DNA of 64,000 nucleotides from Nocardioides conyzicola (GCF_039543825.1 NZ_BAABKM010000001.1:541357-605356); one strand, 5' to 3'. Numbered from the stretch's first letter, positions 1 through 10,218 are shown. The notes: generated by a model from the letters alone, not told the origin. A program made the numbers and translations.

Positions 1-77
1 TCGGCGGCCAGCTTCATCACCGGCCAGTCCGAGTCCGAGCCCATCACGATGCCCACACGAGCGGCTGCCTCAGGCAT
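1..77 (-). CDS. purE: 5-(carboxyamino)imidazole ribonucleotide mutase, N-terminal fragment
   Basis: Only the first 25 codons are inside the window; the gene runs off the left edge. The ATG at 77 opens a peptide with the PurE nucleotide-binding motif GSDSDWPVM at residues 13-21. PurE converts N5-CAIR to CAIR in de novo purine synthesis. It starts 2 nt after the purK stop codon on the same strand, so purK-purE is a tightly packed, probably translationally coupled operon. Confidence 0.9.
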   Translation of the reverse strand, partial: MPEAAARVGIVMGSDSDWPVMKLAA

Positions 78-79
78 GG

Positions 80-1252
80 TCACTCACTCTCGTTTCCCAG
101 GTCGCCCCGGAACCACGCGGCCGCGTGCCGGGCTCGTTCGAGACACTCGTCCAGGTCGTCGCCGTAGGCGTTGACGTGGCCGACCTTGCGTCCCGGACGG
201 AGGTCCTTGCCGTACAGGTGCACCCGGAGGTGCGGGTCGCGCGCCAGGGCGTGCGGGTAGCCGTCGTACAGGCGCCCGACGCTCGCGTCGGGACCGCCGA
301 GGATGTTGACCATCACGGTCCAGCGCGCCCGCGGCGCCGGGGAGCCGAGCGGCAGGTCGAGCACGGCGCGCAGGTGGTTCTCGAACTGCGACGTCACCGC
401 GCCGTCCTGGGTCCAGTGCCCGGTGTTGTGCGGGCGCATCGCGAGCTCGTTGACGAGCACCCGGCCGTCGTTGGTCTCGAACAGCTCGACGGCCAGCACG
501 CCGGTGACGTCGAGCTCGCCGGCGACCCGCAGCGCGATCTCCTGCGCCTGGCCGGCGAGCGCGGGGTCGAGGTCGGGCGCGGGCGCGACGACCTCGTGGC
601 AGATGCCGTCCTTCTGGGTCGAGGCGACGACGGGGTACGCCGCGGCCTGGCCGCTCGGCGACCGCACGACCAGGGCGGACAGCTCGCGCCGGAAGTCGAC
701 CAGCTCCTCCGCGAGCAGGCGTACGCCGGTCGCGTCGGCCGCGGCGAAGGCGTCCGCGCAGTCCTCGACCGAGCGGACGAACCACACGCCCTTGCCGTCG
801 TACCCGCCCCGCGTCGTCTTGACCACGCACGGGAAGCCGAACGCCTCGACGTCGGCGAGCGTCGCGACGATGGCGTTGCGGGGACAGGGGACGCCGAGCT
901 CGGCCAGCCGCTCGCGCATCACGCCCTTGTCCTGGGCGTGCACGAGGGCGTCCGGACCCGGGCGTACGGCGACGCCGTCGGCCTCCAGCGCGTGCAGGTG
1001 CTCGGTCGGGACGTGCTCGTGGTCGAAGGTGACCACCGGGCAGCCGGCGGTCACGGCGCGCAGGGTGGCGAGGTCGCGGTAGTCACCGACCTGGTGGTCC
1101 GGGATGACCTGGGCCGCCGAGACCCCCTCGGCCTCGGCCAGCAACCGGAGCGGCAGCCCCATCGCGGCGGCCGGCTCGGCCATCATCCGGGCCAGCTGGC
1201 CGCCGCCGATGACGGCGAGCGTGGGCGCGTGGGTGGGGTCGGGCGCAGGCAC
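80..1252 (-). CDS. purK: 5-(carboxyamino)imidazole ribonucleotide synthase
   Basis: The 390-aa cytoplasmic ATP-grasp enzyme carboxylates AIR to N5-CAIR using ATP and bicarbonate, one step before PurE. Visible marks are the N-terminal GGGQLARMM nucleotide-fold motif (residues 16-24), FDHEHVP near 77, the ATP-grasp glycine-rich loop KTTRGGYDGKG, and the C-terminal ELAMRPHNTGHW segment typical of PurK. Length is normal for the family. It lies directly upstream of purE and downstream of a small winged-helix regulator gene, all on the minus strand. Confidence 0.96.
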   Translation of the reverse strand: MPAPDPTHAPTLAVIGGGQLARMMAEPAAAMGLPLRLLAEAEGVSAAQVIPDHQVGDYRDLATLRAVTAGCPVVTFDHEHVPTEHLHALEADGVAVRPGPDALVHAQDKGVMRERLAELGVPCPRNAIVATLADVEAFGFPCVVKTTRGGYDGKGVWFVRSVEDCADAFAAADATGVRLLAEELVDFRRELSALVVRSPSGQAAAYPVVASTQKDGICHEVVAPAPDLDPALAGQAQEIALRVAGELDVTGVLAVELFETNDGRVLVNELAMRPHNTGHWTQDGAVTSQFENHLRAVLDLPLGSPAPRARWTVMVNILGGPDASVGRLYDGYPHALARDPHLRVHLYGKDLRPGRKVGHVNAYGDDLDECLERARHAAAWFRGDLGNESE

Positions 1253-1273
1253 GCGCCCACAGTAGTGGGGCTG

Positions 1274-1594
1274 CTACGACTGGCGGCTGCGCAGGTCCTC
1301 GGTCTCGAACCGGAGGCCCTGGCCGCGGATGGTCGTGATCAGGTGCGGCTGCCGGCTGTCGTCACCGAGCTTGCGGCGCACCCACCCCAGGTGCACGTCG
1401 ATGGTCTTCGACGAGGTCCAGAACGTCGTGTGCCAGACCTCGCGCATCAGGTCGTCCCGGCTGACGATCCGCCCCGCCTGGGTCATCAGGGCGTGCACCA
1501 GGTCGAACTCCTTGCGCGACAGCACGATCTCCTCGTCCCCGCGCCACGCACGACGTTCCTCGGGATCGAGCTTGATCTCCTGCACCTCGATCAT
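1274..1594 (-). CDS. stand-alone OmpR-type winged-helix DNA-binding protein
   Basis: The 106-aa protein is essentially only the C-terminal effector domain of OmpR/PhoB response regulators: LSRKEFDLVHALMTQAG, then SSKTIDVHLGWVRRKLGDD, then the wing ITTIRGQGLRFE. There is no receiver domain and no room for one, because the reading frame closes just upstream. It may therefore be an orphan regulator or be controlled by a partner protein. The start ATG sits 6 nt after a TACGGT -10 element (1606-1601), implying leaderless translation. A perfect GTGA-N6-TCAC palindrome lies just upstream at 1612-1625. It is followed 21 nt later by purK. Its target is unknown. Confidence 0.88.
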   Translation of the reverse strand: MIEVQEIKLDPEERRAWRGDEEIVLSRKEFDLVHALMTQAGRIVSRDDLMREVWHTTFWTSSKTIDVHLGWVRRKLGDDSRQPHLITTIRGQGLRFETEDLRSRQS

Positions 1595-1611
1595 CCGCCC
1601 ACCGTAAGAAG

Positions 1612-1625
1612 GTGACGCGTGTCAC
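1612..1625. promoter_or_regulatory. candidate Crp-type cAMP-receptor site
   Basis: GTGA-CGCGTG-TCAC is a perfect match to the GTGA-N6-TCAC pattern bound by Crp-family regulators. It lies between the adenylate cyclase gene and the winged-helix/purKE genes, overlapping the promoter of the latter. The match is seen directly; binding is inferred. Confidence 0.5.
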
Positions 1626-1674
1626 GTGGGCAAATGCGAGAAAAATCTAGGCCCGACCCCGACGGCCCAGGGCT

Positions 1675-2694
1675 CTAGGCCCGGCGCACGGTCAGCGGCT
1701 CCACGATGCCGAACCCGCGCACCGGCCGGGCAGGCAGCCGCCGGGTCTCGAACTCGTCGTCGGGCAGCAGCTCCGCGGTGGCCGCGTCGATGATGATCCG
1801 GTTGCGACGGGCGACCGCGGTCAGCCGGGCGGCGAGGTTGACAGGCGGCCCGAAGACGTCACCGAGCCGCATCACGACCGGACCGCTGGCGAGGCCGAGC
1901 CGGACGTCGGGCATCCGGGCATCGCGGCCGACGACGTTGATGATCCCCTCGGCGATGTCGTAGGCGCGGATCGGGTCGTCGCTGACGAAGAGCACCGAGT
2001 CGCCGATGCTCTTGATGATGCGGCCGCCCTGGGTGGTGACGACATCGGCGCACCGGGACTCGAAGAGCTCGACCAGGTCGCCGATCTTCTCCTCGGTCAT
2101 CCGGTTGGACAGGGCCGTGAAGCTGACGATGTCGGCGAAACCCACCGTCAGCTGGACGGTGTTGAGGTCCTCCTCGTTGGACCGCATCGCCTCGACGCGG
2201 GCCACCGCGGCCGCGAGGTGCCGGCGCCACACGTAGATCAGCAGGTCCTCGAAGGGGCCCTTGATCTGCTCGATCAGGTGCAGGGCGGAGCCGGTCCGGC
2301 CGTTGTCGTTGGCGGGGTCGGCGGCGAGCTCGTCCACCCGCGAGACCAGCGTCGACACCTCCCAGTCGGCGAGCCGGGCCATGGTCTGGCCGACCGCCCG
2401 GGTCAGGTTGACCGCCAGGTCGAAGTCGATCAGGTCCGCGCGGACGGCGCTGATCATCGTGGTCAGCGCCTCGGTGTCGGCGTCCGTGTAAGCGTTCTCG
2501 AGGCCGTGCTCGGGGAAGCCGAGCGCACGCCAGAGCCGACGAGCCTCCTCCAGCGTCACGCCGGTGGCCGCGGCGACCTGCTTGGCGTTGAACTCGGGCG
2601 TCTCCCCGAGGATCGCCCGCTCGAGGTCTCCCGGACCCGGCTGGGGGTCGGGCAGAGGATCAGGCTCCGTCGTCATGTCCTGCCGCGGGGTCAT
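1675..2694 (-). CDS. class III adenylate cyclase with N-terminal regulatory domain
   Basis: The 339-aa protein should make cAMP from ATP. Residues about 32-62 form a small helix-turn-helix-like region, and residues about 70-170 are helical, matching the adenylate cyclase regulatory domain found in actinobacterial cyclases. The catalytic domain (about 183-337) keeps all key residues: metal-binding D188 (GFADIVSFT) and D232 (IGDSVLF), substrate-determining K228 and D279, and transition-state N286 and R290 (VNLAARL). No membrane segment is seen, so it is probably cytosolic. Its first codons overlap the 3' end of the PH-domain gene by 35 nt, or 17 nt if the second Met (residue 7) is used, so the two genes are translated together. 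Confidence 0.93.
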   Translation of the reverse strand: MTPRQDMTTEPDPLPDPQPGPGDLERAILGETPEFNAKQVAAATGVTLEEARRLWRALGFPEHGLENAYTDADTEALTTMISAVRADLIDFDLAVNLTRAVGQTMARLADWEVSTLVSRVDELAADPANDNGRTGSALHLIEQIKGPFEDLLIYVWRRHLAAAVARVEAMRSNEEDLNTVQLTVGFADIVSFTALSNRMTEEKIGDLVELFESRCADVVTTQGGRIIKSIGDSVLFVSDDPIRAYDIAEGIINVVGRDARMPDVRLGLASGPVVMRLGDVFGPPVNLAARLTAVARRNRIIIDAATAELLPDDEFETRRLPARPVRGFGIVEPLTVRRA

Positions 2695-3181
2695 GGATCT
2701 TCTGCAGCATCAGGTTGAGCGTCCGCTGGGTCTCCTCGACGCGCGGGATGTCGTGCAGCTTGATCGTGCCGTGCGTGCTCGCGTCGGAGATCAGCAGCGT
2801 CCCGCAGCCGAGCAGCCGGTCGATCGGCCCGAACTCGTACGCGATGTCGCTGATCCGGGCCAGCGGCATGTCGTGCCCGCGGCGGACGATGACGCCGGTG
2901 CGGGTGATCAGGCGGCGGTCCGTGAACGTGTACGTCGCGGTCGCCCAGATGATCAGCGGCCGCAGCACGAACCAGATGATCCCGACGGCGACCAGCACCC
3001 AGAGCGCGAGGGTCGTGATGTGCTGGGCGTCGGAGTCCTGGTCGAGCTTCACCTGCCCGAAGGTCCCGATCGCGAGCAGCAGGACCAGCGCGAAGATCGG
3101 GAGGATCAGTGCCTTGACGTGTGTGCGCGTGTCGACGACGACTTTCTCGCCCTCGTTCAGCAGCTTCGGTGAGATGGCCAC
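2660..3181 (-). CDS. membrane protein with bacterial PH (bPH2/DUF304) domain
   Basis: The 173-aa protein has two transmembrane helices (about 24-41 and 56-75) followed by a bPH2 domain with the typical YTFTDRRLITRTG opening and RGHDMPLARISDI loop. Such proteins are membrane anchored with the PH domain facing the cytoplasm; their biochemical role is mostly unknown. It overlaps the start of the adenylate cyclase gene, suggesting the two proteins act in the same place. A 12-nt gap separates it from birA downstream of the opposite end. Confidence 0.88.
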   Translation of the reverse strand: MAISPKLLNEGEKVVVDTRTHVKALILPIFALVLLLAIGTFGQVKLDQDSDAQHITTLALWVLVAVGIIWFVLRPLIIWATATYTFTDRRLITRTGVIVRRGHDMPLARISDIAYEFGPIDRLLGCGTLLISDASTHGTIKLHDIPRVEETQRTLNLMLQKIHDPAAGHDDGA

Positions 3182-3193
3182 GAAGGGATCATG

Positions 3194-3985
3194 TCACCGA
3201 TCGACGGCGCGCACGTGGACAACGTCACCCGCGCCGACGACGGTGTCGCCGCCGGGTCCGGCGACCACCAGCCGGCCGCCGGGGTCCACTCCGGTCGCCC
3301 GGCCGGTCAGCACGGCGTCGCCCGGCAGCTCGACCCGCACGTCGCGCCCGACCGTCACGCAGGCCGCGGCGTACGCCGTCCGCAGCTCGTCGGTCGCCCG
3401 GTCCCCGCCGGCCTGCCAGGCGTCGTACGCCTCCCGCAGCGCGCGGAGCAGCACGACGAGCAGGGCGGTCCGGTCCGGCTCGGCCCCGGACTCGATCGCC
3501 AGCGAGGTCGCGGTCGGCACAGGCAGGTCCGCCACGGTCAGGCTGACGTTGATGCCGATGCCGACAATCGCGGCCGGACCGTCGGGGGTCTCGACACGCT
3601 CGACCAGGATGCCGACGAGCTTGCGGTCGCCGATCAGCACGTCGTTGGGCCACTTCACGCCCGCGTCGTACCCCTCGGCGCGCAGCGTGCTGGCGACCGT
3701 CAGGCCGGTGAGCAGCGGCAGCCACGGCCAGTGGGCGAGCGGGACCGTCGGCCGCAGCACCAGCGAGAACACCAGCGAGGAGCGCGGGGGCGCCTCCCAG
3801 GTCCGGTCGAGCCGGCCGCGTGCGGCGGTCTGGTGCTCGGCCACGACGACCAGGCCCTCGGCCGCGCCCGCCCGCGCTCGCTCCGCGCCGACCGCGTTGG
3901 TGGAGGTGGTCGTCTCGAGCAGCTCCACGACCAGGTCGGGGGCCAGCGCGGCGAGCGGCGCGGGATCGAGTGAGATGCGTCGCAT
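3194..3985 (-). CDS. birA: biotin--[acetyl-CoA-carboxylase] ligase
   Basis: The 263-aa enzyme attaches biotin to the lysine of the EAMKM motif in carboxylase carrier domains; the window encodes two such substrates (accA-type at 33.6 kb, pyruvate carboxylase at 39.0 kb). Visible motifs are TTTSTNAVG, the ATP/biotin loop ARGRLDRTW, and the catalytic [23 protein letters not shown] block. There is no N-terminal helix-turn-helix, so it is a monofunctional class I ligase and not a repressor. I chose ATG 3985; an in-frame GTG at 4000 is possible and neither has a clear ribosome site. It is divergent from the carboxylase beta gene, with only about 66 nt between starts. Confidence 0.93.
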   Translation of the reverse strand: MRRISLDPAPLAALAPDLVVELLETTTSTNAVGAERARAGAAEGLVVVAEHQTAARGRLDRTWEAPPRSSLVFSLVLRPTVPLAHWPWLPLLTGLTVASTLRAEGYDAGVKWPNDVLIGDRKLVGILVERVETPDGPAAIVGIGINVSLTVADLPVPTATSLAIESGAEPDRTALLVVLLRALREAYDAWQAGGDRATDELRTAYAAACVTVGRDVRVELPGDAVLTGRATGVDPGGRLVVAGPGGDTVVGAGDVVHVRAVDR

Positions 3986-4051
3986 CGACGGGGAGGTCAC
4001 GGGCACTACATTGACCCACGGTCCCAACCGCACGCGAACGAGGAGCCCCAG

Positions 4052-5671
<1,620 letters not shown>

Positions 5672-5742
5672 CCAGCAACAGCAACCCCGGGGGAAGTGCG
5701 CCGAAGCGGACCGTAGGACGAAAGGAAAGGGCGAGCGAAGAG

Positions 5743-5997
5743 ATGCCACAGACCACCGCAGGTGAAGAGGCAGCGACAACCGCTGAGACCAGTCCCACTC
5801 CCCCCGCCCTCCGCATCATCAACGCGGACGCGACCCCGGAGGAGGTGGCGGCGATCGTGGCGGTGTTCAGCGCCCTGCAGTCGGCACCGGCACCGGAGCC
5901 CCGCCGTACGCCGGAGTGGTCGGCGCCCCACCGCACGATGCGCCGTACGCTCCCGCACGGCCCGGGCGGATGGCGCTCCAGCAGCCTCCCGCGGTGA
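5743..5997 (+). CDS. acyl-CoA carboxylase epsilon subunit
   Basis: The 84-aa protein carries the diagnostic epsilon-subunit block ALRIINADATPEEVAAIVA at about residues 22-40, then a variable Pro/Arg-rich tail ending in GGWRSSSLPR. In actinobacteria this small subunit docks on the alpha-beta acyl-CoA carboxylase complex and raises its activity. The start ATG at 5743 is chosen because the conserved block lies about 20 codons downstream. It sits directly behind the beta subunit gene as usual. Confidence 0.9.
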   Translation: MPQTTAGEEAATTAETSPTPPALRIINADATPEEVAAIVAVFSALQSAPAPEPRRTPEWSAPHRTMRRTLPHGPGGWRSSSLPR

Positions 5998-6151
5998 GGA
6001 AGCCTCGCTGATCGTGACCGGGAGCACACTCCTGGCACATACTTAGGGAGATCTTTGAGGTTTTCGGTGGGGCGACTTGAGACGCGGTCCCCAGACTGGA
6101 AGCACACGGGGTAGCCGCATCGGGCGGCACCTCCAGCGCGAAGGGGACACG

Positions 6152-7630
6152 GTGGACGTCAACGACATGGGGACGCAGTACGGAGCTGCTCCGGCTGCTC
6201 CCGCCGATCCGTACCTCCGCGTGGCCGACCCGGACCTGGCCGCCTACGAGCACCAGTACCAGGAGGAGGTCGACGAGCTCCCCACCTACCGGCCCACCGT
6301 CGGGTGCATCATCCCTGCGTACAACGAGGCCGAGACGATCGCCGGCGTGCTGGACTCGCTGCTCCAGCAGACCCGGCTCCCCGACGTCATCCACCTCGTC
6401 GTCAACAACACCTCCGACGACTCCGTCGAGATCGCCAGCCACTACGCCGGCCCGCACAAGCGGATGACGGCCAAGGGCGAGCAGGAGACGGTGATCTACG
6501 TCCACGACATCGGGAAGAACCCCGAGAAGAAGGTCGGGGCGCTCAACTACGGCTACTCGCTCGTCGAGCACATGGACTACCTGCTCGGCGTCGACGGCGA
6601 CACCACGCCCGAGCCGGACGCCATCGAGTGGCTCGTCGACGAGATCTCCAGCGACGACCGGATCGGCGGCATCTCCGCGATCTACTCCATCGACGACAGC
6701 GCCCTCGACGGCTGGATGGCGAAGTTCCTGATCGCCGGCCAGCGCGCGCAGTTCTCGGCGTTCAACATGCAGAACCTGCTCAAGGGCCGCAACATGGCGG
6801 TCCTCGGCGGGCAGTTCTCGATGTTCTCGACCCAGGCCCTGCGCGACGTCCTCCGCGACAGCCACCAGCGCACCCCGTGGGTCAGCGACAGCGAGGTCGA
6901 GGACTCGCTCCTGTCGCTCCAGATCAAGAGCGCCGGCTACCTCACCAAGATCAGCGCCCGGGCCCGCGCCCACGTGGGCGGCATGGACACGCTCCGCTCG
7001 CTGGACGCCCAGCAGGTCAAGTGGAACTTCGGCGCCATCGACCTGATGTGGCCCGGCCAGCGCGGCGACACGAAGGGCCAGCCCTTCCACCCCAACCTGC
7101 GGCTGCGCTGGTTCGAGCACCTGTCGATGGTCATCAACATCACCTCCCGGGTGCTGTTCGTGCTGCTGCTCGCCGGCTCCCTCAACATCCACGCGTTCGT
7201 CTTCAGCGCCTGGTGGGTGATCCCGCCGCTGGCCTCGATCTGGCTGAACTTCCGGGTCGCGCGCTCCATGGAGTTCGCCAACAGACGTGACTATCTGTTC
7301 TCGCTGCTGCTCATCCCGGCGGAGACCTACATGGTCATCCGGATGGGCCACTTCATCCGCGCGTGGCTGAAGTTCTTCAGCCGCCAGCAGACCGACAACT
7401 GGGCGGCGCAGGCCAAGGCCGAGCGTGGCAAGGGCATCGCCTGGCTCTACCCGTTCGTCGCGTTCTTCTTCATCCTGGTCGTCTTCATGGCCGTCTGGGT
7501 GCAGCTCCCGATCGGCCTCCGCTCCGACATCCTGGCCGTCAGCTGGCCGATCCTCGGCGTCATCACCGTGCTCCAGACCGCGTGGATGTTCGTCAAGGCC
7601 ATGAAGCGCTACCGCGGCTTCAAGGCATGA
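6152..7630 (+). CDS. family 2 glycosyltransferase, membrane bound
   Basis: The 492-aa protein has a GT-A domain (about 45-300): IIPAYNEAETIAG, the DXD motif in GVDGDTTP, and the acceptor/processivity motif DSEVEDSLLSLQIKSAG. Four or five transmembrane helices follow (about 335-490), an architecture like poly-N-acetylglucosamine or hyaluronan synthases. It probably makes or extends a cell-surface polysaccharide from a nucleotide sugar. I chose GTG 6152 because AAGGGG lies just upstream; ATG 6167 is an alternative. The roughly 150-nt stretch upstream contains a short GGGAG/CTCC hairpin and no gene. A lipoprotein gene follows after 50 nt. Confidence 0.88.
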   Translation: MDVNDMGTQYGAAPAAPADPYLRVADPDLAAYEHQYQEEVDELPTYRPTVGCIIPAYNEAETIAGVLDSLLQQTRLPDVIHLVVNNTSDDSVEIASHYAGPHKRMTAKGEQETVIYVHDIGKNPEKKVGALNYGYSLVEHMDYLLGVDGDTTPEPDAIEWLVDEISSDDRIGGISAIYSIDDSALDGWMAKFLIAGQRAQFSAFNMQNLLKGRNMAVLGGQFSMFSTQALRDVLRDSHQRTPWVSDSEVEDSLLSLQIKSAGYLTKISARARAHVGGMDTLRSLDAQQVKWNFGAIDLMWPGQRGDTKGQPFHPNLRLRWFEHLSMVINITSRVLFVLLLAGSLNIHAFVFSAWWVIPPLASIWLNFRVARSMEFANRRDYLFSLLLIPAETYMVIRMGHFIRAWLKFFSRQQTDNWAAQAKAERGKGIAWLYPFVAFFFILVVFMAVWVQLPIGLRSDILAVSWPILGVITVLQTAWMFVKAMKRYRGFKA

Positions 7631-7680
7631 CCCGCCGCCGTACGACGTCCGCCCCCACCACCGACTCCCAGGAGACCCCC

Positions 7681-8412
7681 ATGACCCGCACCCGACCGCG
7701 CCTCCGCGGCCTCGCCGGCGTCCTGAGCGCCGCGCTGGTCCTCACGGCGCTCTCCGGCTGCTCGGTCATCGACGGCCTCACCGGCAACGACGCCGACCCC
7801 GCCACGACACCCACCGCCTCGCCGACGGCCTCCGAGACGCCGTACGACTCGGAGTTCACCCGCGACGGGACGTTCCAGTCGCACATCGAGATGAACGGCG
7901 TCGACTTCGTCTACACGCTCTACCCGACCAAGGCGACCCCGCGGACCAACGAGTGGTACCCGAAGGGCAAGAAGTACTTCACCTTCACGTTCCAGGCCTA
8001 CGACCTCGACCGTGACCTCCGCGACCCGTTCAAGACCAAGCGCAAGGTCTACCTCGACCGCATCAAGGTCACCTCGACGGTCAAGACCTCCGACGGCACG
8101 AACGACGAGACGCCGTACGAGCTCAACGAGATCGCGAAGGAGGTCACCTTCGACCCGCAGCCGCTGTCGACCTCGCGCGGCATGCTCATCACCTCGCCGA
8201 AGGGCGCCTTCGAGCTCCGCAACCAGGTCATCCAGCCGACCGCCGCCGACACCGTCGGCATCGACCTGACCTTCAGCGCGACGGTGTACGTCGAGCGCCG
8301 GGCCGGGTCGGGCACCTTCGAGAAGAAGACCATCCGGCAGCGGGTCCCGATCGCGATCTTCGCGTCGGACAAGACCACCGAGGCCCAGGACATCCCGATC
8401 GACGCCAACTGA
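7681..8412 (+). CDS. lipoprotein of unknown function
   Basis: The 243-aa protein has a signal peptide with lipobox LSGC (lipidated Cys at about residue 24), then a Thr/Ser/Pro/Ala-rich linker, then a beta-rich domain with many Lys and aromatic residues (for example WYPKGKKYFTFTFQAYDLD). It should be anchored on the outer face of the membrane. A clean AGGAGA ribosome site precedes ATG 7681. Position right behind the glycosyltransferase suggests a role in the same surface polymer pathway, but I do not recognise the domain. Confidence 0.82.
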   Translation: MTRTRPRLRGLAGVLSAALVLTALSGCSVIDGLTGNDADPATTPTASPTASETPYDSEFTRDGTFQSHIEMNGVDFVYTLYPTKATPRTNEWYPKGKKYFTFTFQAYDLDRDLRDPFKTKRKVYLDRIKVTSTVKTSDGTNDETPYELNEIAKEVTFDPQPLSTSRGMLITSPKGAFELRNQVIQPTAADTVGIDLTFSATVYVERRAGSGTFEKKTIRQRVPIAIFASDKTTEAQDIPIDAN

Positions 8413-8428
8413 CCCGGCGAACGCCCAC

Positions 8429-9277
8429 TCAGCGTCGGGCGTCGGTGATCGGCTCCAGCTTGTAGTGGAGGCGCACAGCGGTGCTGCTCCAGAGCTTGAG
8501 CACGTGATCGGTGCGCAGCACGCCGACGGGATCGACGTAGACCCGGAAGGTCTCGTGCACGGGCACGCGGGCCGCGTAGGCGTCGCCGCCGTCCTCCACG
8601 ACGACGTACGCGCCGTCACCTGCGAAGGGGGCTCGCGGAGATCTCAGGACGAGCGCGCCGTCCTCGGCGTACGGACGCAGGAACACCTGCACGTTGCCGG
8701 ACTCCAGGGGGAAGGCGACGTGGACGCTCGGGCGGTCTGCGCCCGGCAGCGACCTCACGGAGTAGCAGCCGCTGAAGACGTAGCTGCCGGTCGCACGAAG
8801 CGTCCGAAGCCACGCCGCGGCGAGCTGGGTGCCCTCGGCGTCCGCGATCACCGACACCCTGCTGTCGATCCCGTGCGCGACGTCGAGAGGGCGCATCGGG
8901 AGGGCGAGCTACTGGACCCTTCTGCCGAACAGTCGCGAGACGAGCTCGCCGCCCGGCCAGAAGGCCGGCGACCAGCCGGCCCAGGCCTCCATGCGCCACC
9001 GTGAGGTGTGCTCGTAGAAGTCCCGGATGCGCGGATCGAGGTCGCCCGCGGAGAAGCTGGGGCCGTCGAGTGCCGACATCGACGCGAGCAGGCCCGCTCC
9101 CGGATCATCCGTGACCAGGCGACCGTTCAGCCGAGCGGCCTCGGCGGACAACCAGCTGTCACCGACCTCCGGTCCGGCGCTGGTCGGAGCGCTCAGCCAG
9201 GACTCAGCACCGTCGAGGTCCACCCGGCGTCCGCTGACACGCCAGAACTTGCGGGTCGCGAGGTCGAGTGCGTGCAC
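8429..9277 (-). pseudogene. conserved hypothetical gene split by an in-frame TAG
   Basis: Two open frames, 8909-9277 (122 aa, upstream part) and 8429-8896 (155 aa, downstream part), are in the same frame and separated only by TAG at 8911-8909 and four codons before the next ATG. Read through, the junction gives FGRRVQ-stop-LALPMRPLDVAHG; the codon before the stop is CAG, so a single CAG-to-TAG change of a second Gln would explain it. The joined product would be about 282 aa, rich in Trp and with a DFYEHTSRWRMEAW segment; I do not know its function. It is either a recent pseudogene, a sequencing error, or two peptides made separately. Confidence 0.8.
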
Positions 9278-9305
9278 GCCGCGACGCTACGACACCGTGG
9301 CCGGG

Positions 9306-9350
9306 CCACCAGCGGCGGGACCGAGCGGATCGCGGCATGTGAGTGCGTTT
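9306..9350 (+). repeat. cassette repeat, copy 1 (left end of array)
   Basis: The right half is clear (GAGCGGATCGCGGCATG, then TGAGTGCGTTT). The left half is diverged. It marks the left edge of the array, next to the broken gene. Confidence 0.7.
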
Positions 9351-9389
9351 CGATCGATAGGCCCGGCGGCGGTGGGAGCATCGTTGGCT

Positions 9390-9641
9390 GTGGACGCATG
9401 GGAACACGATGGCCGCAAGTTCGAGGTTGTGATGGCCTCGGATGTCATCAACGATGGGATGGGCCTCGAACTCACAGACCTCGACTCATCCGAGAGTGGC
9501 CCCGCCCTTGTCGCGTTCTGGCATGCCGACGGCAGCGGCTTTGACTTCGTCGCGCATCACACGGGCACCCTTCCGTTCGCCGTCGTCGAGCGCTTCGTGG
9601 CAGCAGCCAGGAAGCGCCTCCCACCCTCTACCGAGTCCTGA
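9390..9641 (+). CDS. small cassette protein of unknown function
   Basis: The 83-aa cytosolic protein starts MDAWEHDGRKFEVVM and ends ARKRLPPSTES; it has one compact alpha/beta fold at most and no membrane segment. GTG 9390 is preceded by GGTGGGAG; TTG 9384 is in the same frame. It fills the space between repeat copies 1 and 2. Function unknown. Confidence 0.65.
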   Translation: MDAWEHDGRKFEVVMASDVINDGMGLELTDLDSSESGPALVAFWHADGSGFDFVAHHTGTLPFAVVERFVAAARKRLPPSTES

Positions 9642-9656
9642 GACCGCCAGCAGACG

Positions 9657-9703
9657 ACCGCTCATCGGTAGTGCCGAGCAGATCGTGGCAGGGCGAATGT
9701 TTC
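9657..9703 (+). repeat. cassette repeat, copy 2
   Basis: Left half CGCTCATCGGTAG, centre GCCGAGCAGATCG, right half GGCAGGGCGAATGTTTC. Confidence 0.75.
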
Positions 9704-9740
9704 GGGGAATCGTGATCGGGCTGGATGCGATTGCGGGAGC

Positions 9741-10145
9741 ATGACGCTCATGAGCGAGCCATGCGCCCCGGCATCGTCCACGCACCGTGGGGCGACCCTG
9801 GTTTGCAGCCTCCTCACCCTCGGACTGATGAGTTGTGGCACCTCTGGTCAAGACAGCGGCGAGTCGGACGGCAGCACGGGACTGGTCGCGTTCTGCAGCG
9901 TCTATACCGAGCCTCCGGAGGGTGGCGAACGACGGGCGTGGGGCGAGGCACTCGGCCGCGTTGCGCCACCTACTGAAATGACTAAGGCAGAACGGAACGG
10001 CCTGAGCGTCCGGGCGCGGTGGCTGGTGGATGGGCCGACCCTGTCGTCGCTCCGAGCGAGTCGGTCCGACGTCCAAGCCTTCGACACGTTCGCAGAAGAA
10101 TCGTGCGGAGACTCAGCGTTCAAACTGGTCGGCGACCAAGGCTAA
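9741..10145 (+). CDS. small cassette lipoprotein
   Basis: The 134-aa protein has an N-terminal hydrophobic stretch and lipobox LMSC (Cys at about residue 32), followed by a Ser/Gly/Asp linker and a short domain with two further Cys. It should be membrane-anchored outside the cell. GGGAG precedes ATG 9741; a second ATG four codons on is possible. It is bounded by repeat copies 2 and 3. Function unknown. Confidence 0.72.
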   Translation: MTLMSEPCAPASSTHRGATLVCSLLTLGLMSCGTSGQDSGESDGSTGLVAFCSVYTEPPEGGERRAWGEALGRVAPPTEMTKAERNGLSVRARWLVDGPTLSSLRASRSDVQAFDTFAEESCGDSAFKLVGDQG

Positions 10146-10151
10146 TCGCCA

Positions 10152-10199
10152 TCCGCACATCGGTAGAACCGCGCACCGTCTGCGGCATGAGCGGACGTT
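10152..10199 (+). repeat. cassette repeat, copy 3
   Basis: CCGCACATCGGTAG, then GCGCACCGTC, then GCGGCATGAGCGGACGTTC. Confidence 0.8.
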
Positions 10200-10218
10200 C
10201 CTCCGGCAGCATGACTGC

